A stretch of 64,000 bases of DNA, taken from contig NZ_JAEMHM010000006.1 of assembly GCF_016458275.1 (NCBI RefSeq), positions 186,001 to 250,000 on the forward strand. Direction: 5' to 3'. Below, in pieces: positions 58,278-64,000 of this stretch. Source of the DNA: Geomesophilobacter sediminis. Lineage in GTDB: Bacteria; Desulfobacterota; Desulfuromonadia; Geobacterales; Geobacteraceae. The notes under the pieces are model-generated. The model had not been told where the DNA came from, did no database searches, and worked only from the letters and a program-made list of their open reading frames with translations. The position numbers and the translations under genes are program-made. Each line of letters opens with the position of its first letter. Positions within the stretch are counted from its first letter, which is position 1.

Positions 58278-59183
58278 ATGTCCAAGATCAACATCGGCGG
58301 TCAGGCGGTTCTTGAAGGGGTCATGATGCGGGCACCGCGTTCCCTGGCCATTGCCGTCAGGCGTCCCGACGGCGAGATTTCGGTGAAAAGCGAGACCGTG
58401 ATCCCGCTTTCCGAGCGGTTCCCGGTCGTGAAACTCCCCATCGTGCGTGGCGCGGTGGCGCTTTTCAGTTCGCTCATCATCGGCATCAAGGCGCTCAACT
58501 TCTCCGCCAACGAGGCGATCGCCGAGGGCGAGGAGAAGGAGGAGCTGAGCTCCATGGCGATCGGCGGCACCATGGCGGTCGCCTTCGGGGCCGGCATCCT
58601 GCTGTTTTTCATTCTCCCCCTGTACCTGACCAAGCTGCTGGTCCCGATCATCGGGCAGTCCAACCTGGTATTCAACCTGGTGGACGGCGTGATCCGGGTG
58701 ACCGTCTTCCTCGTCTACATAACCGCCATCTCCCGGATGAAGGACATCCAGCGGGTCTTCCAGTATCACGGGGCGGAGCACAAATCGATCTTCACCTTCG
58801 AGGCGGGGGAGGAACTGACCGTCGAGAACGTGCGGAAGTACAGCTGCCTGCACCCGCGCTGCGGGACCAGTTTCCTGCTCATCGTCATGCTGGTGAGCAT
58901 CCTGATCTTCTCGCTGATCCCGAAACTGTGGCCGTTTTATTTCAAGGCCGGGGCGCGCATCCTGCTCCTGCCGATCATCGCCGGCGTCTCGTACGAGGTG
59001 CTGAAGTGGAGCGCGAAGCACGACGGCAACCCGCTGGTGAAGCTGGTGATCGCCCCCGGGCTTGCCCTGCAGCGGCTGACCACCCGGGAGCCGGACGACA
59101 GCCAGATCGAGGTCGCGATCCGCTCGATGAATACCGCCCTGGAGCTCAACGGCGGGCACAAGGACGACCGGCTGGTCGTTTAG
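58278..59183 (+). CDS. DUF1385 (YqhQ-type) membrane protein
   Basis: 301-aa protein: NIGGQAVLEGVMMRAPRSLA at the start, IVRGAVALFSSLIIGIKAL, YHGAEHKSIFTFEAGEELTV, and CLHPRCGTSFLLIVMLVSIL. Four to five membrane helices. The family's function is unknown to me; it is often encoded directly before prfA in this lineage. Start taken at ATG 58278 with AGAGGTGAGC upstream. Confidence 0.9.
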   Translation: MSKINIGGQAVLEGVMMRAPRSLAIAVRRPDGEISVKSETVIPLSERFPVVKLPIVRGAVALFSSLIIGIKALNFSANEAIAEGEEKEELSSMAIGGTMAVAFGAGILLFFILPLYLTKLLVPIIGQSNLVFNLVDGVIRVTVFLVYITAISRMKDIQRVFQYHGAEHKSIFTFEAGEELTVENVRKYSCLHPRCGTSFLLIVMLVSILIFSLIPKLWPFYFKAGARILLLPIIAGVSYEVLKWSAKHDGNPLVKLVIAPGLALQRLTTREPDDSQIEVAIRSMNTALELNGGHKDDRLVV

Positions 59184-59334
59184 CAGTGAGCAAAGAGCAA
59201 TGAACCGGTTTGTGCCTGTTCGCAGCTAGTTTGAATGACTATTAAGTACAGGGTGTGGGAGTGGGGAAAGGGTGATCGAGCAGACGAGACTGCTCAGTGC
59301 TCTTGGCTCACTGCTCATGGCCCGCGGAGTTTGG
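59184..59334. repeat. Short inverted GAGCA-rich repeats before prfA
   Basis: AGCAGTGAGCAAAGAGCAAT (59184) and the reverse complement of 59291-59318 (GAGCAGTGAGCCAAGAGCAC) match closely, forming an inverted pair about 85 bases apart. The gap otherwise shows nothing. Confidence 0.6.
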
Positions 59335-60405
59335 ATGTTTGAAAAAATTGCAGATCTGGAGCGGCGGTTCGAGGAACTGGAGTCGCTCTTGGCCGATCCC
59401 GAGGTGCTGGCCAACCAGCAGGAATTCCGCAAGCTCTCCAAGGAGCATTCCGGCCTCACCGAGCTGATCGCCGCCTTCCGCGAATACAAGAAGGTCCTCT
59501 CCGACATCGAGGACAACCAGGAACTGCTGAAAGAGCCGGACCAGGAGATGCGCGAGATGGCCCAGGCGGAACTCGAGGACCTGGCGGAGCGTCGCGAGAA
59601 GCTGGAAGCCGAGATCAAGGTGCTGCTCCTGCCCAAGGACCCCAACGACGACAAGAGCGTCGTTTTGGAGATCCGCGCCGGAACCGGCGGGGACGAGTCG
59701 GCCCTTTTTGCCGGCGACCTTTTCCGCATGTACAACCGTTTCGCCGAGACCAACCGCTGGCGCGTCGAGATGATCTCCTGCTCCGAGTCGGAGAAGGGGG
59801 GGTACAAGGAGGTCGTTGCGCTCATCGAGGGGACGGGGGTCTTCGCCAAGCTCAAGTACGAGTCGGGGACCCACCGGGTCCAGCGCGTTCCGGAGACCGA
59901 AGCGCAGGGGCGGATCCACACCAGTGCCGCCACGGTCGCGGTCCTTCCCGAAGCGGAAGACGTTGACGTCGACATCAACCCGGCGGACCTGAAGATCGAC
60001 GTCTACCGTTCCTCGGGGGCCGGCGGCCAGCACGTCAACACCACCGACTCTGCGGTCCGGATCACCCACCTCCCGACCGGCACCGTGGTTGCCTGCCAGG
60101 AAGAGCGGAGCCAGATCAAAAACCGCGCGAAGGCGATGAAGGTTCTGAAGTCCAAGATCCTCGACACCATCGTGACCGAGCAGAACGCGAAGCTGGCAGC
60201 GGACCGGAAGAGCCAGGTCGGCAGCGGCGACCGGAGCGAGCGGATCCGTACCTACAACTTCCCGCAGGGAAGGATGACCGACCACCGGATCGGGCTGACC
60301 CTGTACCGCCTCGATGCCATCATGGCCGGCGACATCAACGAGATCACCGAGGCCCTGCGCACCCACTACCAGATGGAAGCGCTCCAGGCGCAGAGCGAAG
60401 CTTAG
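59335..60405 (+). CDS. prfA: Peptide chain release factor 1
   Basis: 356-aa RF1 recognising UAA and UAG. N-terminal coiled region [60 protein letters not shown], and the catalytic loop [17 protein letters not shown] with GGQ. Start chosen at ATG 59335 with GCGGAG upstream. Its methylating partner PrmC is the next gene. Confidence 0.97.
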   Translation: MFEKIADLERRFEELESLLADPEVLANQQEFRKLSKEHSGLTELIAAFREYKKVLSDIEDNQELLKEPDQEMREMAQAELEDLAERREKLEAEIKVLLLPKDPNDDKSVVLEIRAGTGGDESALFAGDLFRMYNRFAETNRWRVEMISCSESEKGGYKEVVALIEGTGVFAKLKYESGTHRVQRVPETEAQGRIHTSAATVAVLPEAEDVDVDINPADLKIDVYRSSGAGGQHVNTTDSAVRITHLPTGTVVACQEERSQIKNRAKAMKVLKSKILDTIVTEQNAKLAADRKSQVGSGDRSERIRTYNFPQGRMTDHRIGLTLYRLDAIMAGDINEITEALRTHYQMEALQAQSEA

Positions 60406-60512
60406 AAACCGGGGCTAGGAACTGGGGGCTAGGGGCTAGGGAATCGAAATCACAGGACACTTGCCCAAAGCGTCCCCTCTCCTTCAAGGAGAGGGACAGG
60501 GTGAGGATGGGG
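60406..60512. repeat. Family C repeat followed by family A copy A10
   Basis: CCGGGGCTAGGAACTGGGGG and GGGGCTAGGG units (60408-60442), then GCGTCCCCTCTCCTTCAAGG and AGAGGGACAGGGTGAGGATG (60471-60512). The A10 end GGTGAGGATGGGG lies directly before the prmC start. Confidence 0.75.
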
Positions 60513-60513
60513 T

Positions 60514-61374
60514 TTGCCGTTGGAACGATGGGACGTGCTCAAGGTCCTGAACTGGACCAAGGGATACCTTGCTGAAAAAGGGGTGGAAAACGCCCGTTTG
60601 GAAGCGGAGTGGATGCTGTGCGAGGTCCTTTCCCTGGACCGGGTCGGGCTCTACTGCAACTTCGACAAGCCCCTGTCCGACGCCGAGCTCACCGCTTACC
60701 GCTCCATGGTGGCCCGCCGGGCCAAGCGCGAACCGCTCCAGTACATTCTCGGCACCCAGGAGTTCATGGGGCTCGAGTTTCGGGTCACCCCGAGCGTCCT
60801 GATCCCGCGCTACGACACCGAAGTACTGGTGAACGAGGCGGTGCAGCGGGCGCCGAAGACGGGCGCCATCCTGGATATCGGAACCGGCAGCGGCTGCGTT
60901 GCCATATCCCTGGCGCACCTTCTTCCCGAAGCGAGGGTCACCACTGTCGATGTTTCCCCGGGAGCGATCGAGGTCGCCCGGGAAAACGCGGAGAAAAACG
61001 GTGCGACCGTGGAATTTTGCGAAGGATCGCTCTTTGCTCCTTGCGCCGGCCGTCGCTTCGACATGATCGTTTCCAATCCGCCGTACATCCGCAAGGACGA
61101 ACTGGCCACCCTGCAACCCGAGGTCCGCGATTTCGAACCGATGGGAGCACTGGATGGGGGGGCGGACGGCCTTGATTTCTACCGCACCATCGTAGCCCAG
61201 GCGCCTGCGCACCTGGTCGATGGCGGATGGCTTCTTTTCGAGGTGGGTGCCGGACAGGCACCTGACGTGCTCGGCCTGCTCCAAAAGGGCGGTTTCGGTG
61301 ATTCATCGTTCACCGCGGCCGACCCTGCGGGAATCGACCGCGTCGTCGGAGCCCGGCTCGGGCGCGCCTCCTAG
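60514..61374 (+). CDS. prmC: Release factor glutamine methyltransferase PrmC
   Basis: 286-aa enzyme methylating the GGQ glutamine of RF1/RF2. Helical N-terminal domain, then LDIGTGSGCVAISLAHLLPE and the catalytic MIVSNPPYIRKDEL. No in-frame ATG is near; the start is TTG 60514 or TTG 60520. The only plausible ribosome-binding site, GAGGATGGGG, is the tail of repeat A10. prfA-prmC-murA is a widely conserved order. Confidence 0.92.
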   Translation: MPLERWDVLKVLNWTKGYLAEKGVENARLEAEWMLCEVLSLDRVGLYCNFDKPLSDAELTAYRSMVARRAKREPLQYILGTQEFMGLEFRVTPSVLIPRYDTEVLVNEAVQRAPKTGAILDIGTGSGCVAISLAHLLPEARVTTVDVSPGAIEVARENAEKNGATVEFCEGSLFAPCAGRRFDMIVSNPPYIRKDELATLQPEVRDFEPMGALDGGADGLDFYRTIVAQAPAHLVDGGWLLFEVGAGQAPDVLGLLQKGGFGDSSFTAADPAGIDRVVGARLGRAS

Positions 61375-61410
61375 CCGCGACGCGGCGCTAAAAATACAAC
61401 GAGGTATCGA

Positions 61411-62676
61411 GTGGACAAACTCATCATCAACGGCGGCAAGAAACTTTCGGGCGATGTGAGCATCAGTGGCTCCAAGAACGCCGCTCTCCCCATATTCATC
61501 TCCACCATCCTGGCCCCCGGCTGCCACGAGATCAGCAACGTTCCCTTCCTCCGGGACATCAACACCACCATCAAGGTTCTGGAGCAGCTCGGCGCCAGCG
61601 TCGAGGGGCGAGGGAACCTGGTCAAGATCGACACCACCAACCTGAACAGCTACGAGGCCACCTACGACCTGGTCCGCACCATGCGTGCCTCGGTGCTGGT
61701 GCTCGGGCCGCTGCTGGCCCGCTTCGGCCAGGCCCGCGTCTCGCTCCCCGGCGGCTGCGCCATCGGCGCCCGTCCGATCAACCTGCACCTGAAAGGGCTT
61801 GCCGCTCTCGGCGCCGAGATCACCTTGGAGCACGGTTACGTCGAGGCGAAGGCGAAGAAGCTTAAGGGAGCCCGGATCAACTTCGACATCTCCACCGTCG
61901 GCGGGACCGAGCAGCTCTTGATGGCTGCGGCATTGGCCGAAGGGGACACGATCCTGGAAAACGCCGCTCGCGAGCCCGAGATCGTCGATCTTGCCGAGAT
62001 GCTCATCAAGATGGGGGCGAAGATCGACGGGGCCGGAACCGACACCATCCGCATCACCGGCGTCGATTCCCTTACTCCGGCCAAACACTCGGTGATGCCG
62101 GACCGGATCGAGGCGGGTACCTTCATGGTGGCCGCGGCGATCACCGGCGGCGACGTCCGCATCCACAACATGCGCCTGGATCACCTCGACGCGCTGGCGT
62201 TCAAACTCCAGGATGCGGGGGTGCAGATCACCAACAAGGACAACGTGGTCCGGGTCAAGGGGCCGGCGAAGGTCCGCAGCGTCAATATCAAGACCCGTCC
62301 GTACCCGGGTTTCCCGACCGACATGCAGGCCCAGTTCATGGCGCTCATGTGCCTGGCCGACGGGGCCAGCGTCATCAGCGAGAACATCTTCGAGAACCGG
62401 TTCATGCACGTCTCCGAGCTGCTCCGCTTCGGTGCCGACATCGTGGTCGAGGGGAACACCGCCACGGTCAAAGGGGTGAAGAAACTCTCCGGCGCACCGG
62501 TCATGGCGACCGACCTTCGCGCCTCGGCCTCGCTGATCCTGGCCGCCCTTGCCGCGGACAGCACCAGCGAGATCACCCGCATTTACCATCTGGACCGCGG
62601 CTACGAGTTCATCGAGAAGAAGCTCGCCGGTCTGGGCGCCGACGTCCAGCGGGTGAAGGACGAGACCGGGGTTTAG
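61411..62676 (+). CDS. murA: UDP-N-acetylglucosamine 1-carboxyvinyltransferase
   Basis: 421-aa first committed enzyme of peptidoglycan synthesis. Lys22 (GSKNAALP) and the fosfomycin-target Cys116 ([18 protein letters not shown]) are both present, so the fosfomycin-sensitive form is expected. MEAGTF-like [15 protein letters not shown] and [10 protein letters not shown] follow. The start is GTG 61411 with GAGGT upstream. Confidence 0.97.
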   Translation: MDKLIINGGKKLSGDVSISGSKNAALPIFISTILAPGCHEISNVPFLRDINTTIKVLEQLGASVEGRGNLVKIDTTNLNSYEATYDLVRTMRASVLVLGPLLARFGQARVSLPGGCAIGARPINLHLKGLAALGAEITLEHGYVEAKAKKLKGARINFDISTVGGTEQLLMAAALAEGDTILENAAREPEIVDLAEMLIKMGAKIDGAGTDTIRITGVDSLTPAKHSVMPDRIEAGTFMVAAAITGGDVRIHNMRLDHLDALAFKLQDAGVQITNKDNVVRVKGPAKVRSVNIKTRPYPGFPTDMQAQFMALMCLADGASVISENIFENRFMHVSELLRFGADIVVEGNTATVKGVKKLSGAPVMATDLRASASLILAALAADSTSEITRIYHLDRGYEFIEKKLAGLGADVQRVKDETGV

Positions 62677-62708
62677 CGGCGCAGCGTGCTACGCCGCAAG
62701 GTCCCAAT

Positions 62709-62826
62709 CGTCCCCCTTTAGCAAAGGGGGATTCAGGGGGATTTGCCGTTAGGTTTTGCTTTTCCAACGGCTTAACGGAAACCTCAAAAACCGAATCCCC
62801 CCCGACCCCCCTTCGCAAAGGGGGGA
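62709..62826. repeat. Repeat family F, MITE-like inverted repeat, copy 2
   Basis: Left arm GTCCCCCTTTAGCAAAGGGG, GATTTGCCGTTAGGTTT; right arm AAACCTCAAAAACCGAATCC, CCCCCTTCGCAAAGGGGGGA. The whole can fold on itself. Compare 33457-33547. Confidence 0.85.
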
Positions 62827-62854
62827 GCACAAGGGTTATAGGAAGGGCTTTTTT

Positions 62855-63493
62855 ATGAGCGATTTCATCACCATTGCCATTCCCAAGGGACGCATCCTGC
62901 ACGACTCGGTGGCCCTTTTCAAGAAGATCGGGATCGACTGCGAGGAGCTCCTTTCGGATACCCGCAAGCTCGTCTTCGAGAACGCCGAGCAGAAGATGCG
63001 TTACATGATCGTCCGGGCCACCGACGTTCCGACCTACGTCGAGTACGGCTGCGCCGATCTGGGCATCGTCGGCAAGGACACGCTGATGGAGCAGGAAAAA
63101 GACCTCTACGAGCCGCTCGACCTGAAGTTCGGCTATTGCCGCCTGATGGTCGCCGAGCCCGCGGGCCTTTCCGCCCAGGACGATCCCGCCGCCTGGAACC
63201 ATATCCGGATCGCGACCAAGTACCCGCATGTGACCGAGAAGTATTTCGCCAGCAAAGGGGTCCAGGTCGAGCTGATCAAGCTCTACGGCTCGATCGAGCT
63301 TGCGCCGCTGGTCGGGCTTTCCGAGCGGATCGTCGACCTCGTCTCCACCGGTGAGACCCTGAAGCAGAACGGGCTGGTCGAGGTGGAGACCATCGCCGAG
63401 ATCACCTGCCGGCTGATCGTGAACCGGGCGAGCCTGAAGACCAAGCACGAGCGGATCTCCGAGATCATCTCCGGGCTGGAAAAACATATTTAG
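62855..63493 (+). CDS. hisG: ATP phosphoribosyltransferase, short form HisG
   Basis: 212-aa short HisG, lacking the C-terminal regulatory domain of the long form; the family then needs a HisZ partner, not seen here. TIAIPKGRILHDSVALFKKI, LSDTRKLVFENAEQ, GCADLGIVGKDTL and VDLVSTGETLKQNGLVEVE support it. Start at ATG 62855 with GGAAGGG upstream. hisD follows after 201 bases. Confidence 0.95.
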   Translation: MSDFITIAIPKGRILHDSVALFKKIGIDCEELLSDTRKLVFENAEQKMRYMIVRATDVPTYVEYGCADLGIVGKDTLMEQEKDLYEPLDLKFGYCRLMVAEPAGLSAQDDPAAWNHIRIATKYPHVTEKYFASKGVQVELIKLYGSIELAPLVGLSERIVDLVSTGETLKQNGLVEVETIAEITCRLIVNRASLKTKHERISEIISGLEKHI

Positions 63494-63539
63494 GGCCCTT
63501 TCGGGGCTGCTGAGGATTGCAGAGAAAAGGAATCTCGTT

Positions 63540-63650
63540 CCCAAGCTCCAGCTTGGGAGCGGCATCACTTTTCGAAGCTCCAGCTGCGCGAGTCCTTTCA
63601 CAAAGCTGGAGCTTTGAACATCTTGCGTACCCAAGGTGGACCTTGGGTAC
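63540..63650. repeat. Three successive hairpins between hisG and hisD (family H)
   Basis: CCCAAGCTCCAGCTTGGG (63540-63557); AAGCTCCAGCT/AGCTGGAGCTT (63575-63585, 63604-63614); GTACCCAAGG/CCTTGGGTAC (63627-63636, 63641-63650). All are variations on AAGCTCCAGCTT or CCAAGG themes. Confidence 0.8.
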
Positions 63651-63694
63651 GAGGCTTGAGTGCCGAACGTAGAACCCGCTGGAGGGCGCGACAC

Positions 63695-64000
63695 ATGCAG
63701 TTCCTCGACATACGTGAAGAAGGTTTTCAGGCGAAATTCGACGCCATCGTCGAGCGCGGCGAGGAGAGCGGCCGCGAGGTCGAAGGGGTCGTGCTGGATA
63801 TCATCTCGGCCGTCCGCAGCCGCGGCGACGAGGCCCTCTTGGAATACACCCGCCGCTTCGACCGGCTGGAGTGCGCTGCCGCCGGGCTTGAAGTGACCCA
63901 GGCGGATTTCGACCGCGCTTTTGCCCAGGTCGAACCGCAGGACCTGGCCGCCCTTAAACTCGCCGTCGAGCGCGTGGCTCGCTTTCATGAAAAGCAGAAG
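63695..64000 (+). CDS. hisD: Histidinol dehydrogenase, N-terminal part
   Basis: 102 codons are visible before the window ends. MQFLDIREEGFQAKFDAIVE, VVLDIISAVRSRGDEALLEY and TRRFDRLE match the HisD N-terminus. It follows hisG as in many short his clusters. The start ATG 63695 has GGAGGGCGCGACAC. Catalytic histidines and zinc ligands lie beyond the edge. Confidence 0.9.
   Translation, partial: MQFLDIREEGFQAKFDAIVERGEESGREVEGVVLDIISAVRSRGDEALLEYTRRFDRLECAAAGLEVTQADFDRAFAQVEPQDLAALKLAVERVARFHEKQK

Overview
The window is a chromosomal stretch of a GC-rich (roughly 60% or more), motile, Geobacter-like bacterium (Geobacteraceae, Desulfobacterota/deltaproteobacteria). This placement rests on gene order and protein style: proB/proA-nadD-rsfS-rlmH-gpmI, rho-rpmE-thyX-DUF1385-prfA-prmC-murA-hisG-hisD, a sigma-54/sigma-28 flagellar hierarchy with csrA-fliW, and many dispersed palindromic intergenic repeats. 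No species name is claimed. I saw no rRNA, tRNA, CRISPR array, insertion sequence or prophage.

Layout. 1-6.8 kb: a cut-off discoidin-like gene, a chemoreceptor, radC, uppP, a DUF47/PhoU-like plus Pit phosphate transporter pair, and a DUF2062 membrane protein. 6.9-13 kb: proline synthesis (proB, proA), NAD synthesis (nadD), ribosome factors (rsfS, rlmH) and gpmI. 13.2-19.2 kb: an iron-sulfur flavoprotein, a LUD protein, comF, a JAMM-DinG fusion helicase and a radical SAM protein. 19.6-33.4 kb: a long flagellar operon behind a sigma-54 promoter, flhA-flhF-flhG-fliA-flgF-flgG-flgA-flgH-flgI-flgJ-flgM-flgN-flgK-flgL-csrA-fliW. 33.6-37.1 kb: sigma-28 promoters drive fliC and fliD-fliS-(fliT-like). 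37.2-37.9 kb: an AT-rich gap with a degenerate 21-bp periodic array and a terminator that has no gene in front of it. 37.9-48.8 kb, minus strand: a ten-gene operon holding the six pseudaminic acid steps (PseB, C, F, G, a PseH-type acetyltransferase, PseI), a Maf/DUF115 transferase, a WbqC protein, a radical SAM/SPASM enzyme and a methyltransferase, all behind a second sigma-54 promoter. 49.2-51.9 kb: motB, motA, flbD (minus) and flaG (plus). 52-55.4 kb: an EamA transporter, a cytidylate-kinase-like protein, a metallophosphoesterase and a small GGQ release-factor-like protein. 55.5-64 kb: rho with a C-rich leader, rpmE, thyX, DUF1385, prfA, prmC, murA, hisG and the start of hisD.

How it fits together. 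FlhF/FlhG, FliA/FlgM and CsrA/FliW are the spatial, transcriptional and post-transcriptional controls of one flagellar system. The flagellin is very short (271 aa, D0/D1 core only) and is probably decorated with a pseudaminic-acid-type sugar made and attached by the neighbouring operon. Matching sigma-54 elements in front of flhA and pseB suggest the export/basal-body genes and the sugar genes are switched on together, while sigma-28 elements sit in front of fliC, fliD, flaG and probably flbD-motAB.

The least explained items are the 21-bp array at 37379-37672, a promoter-plus-terminator pair inside nadD, the three non-Pse genes inside the sugar operon, and several families of intergenic palindromes, one of which appears to supply the ribosome-binding site of prmC.
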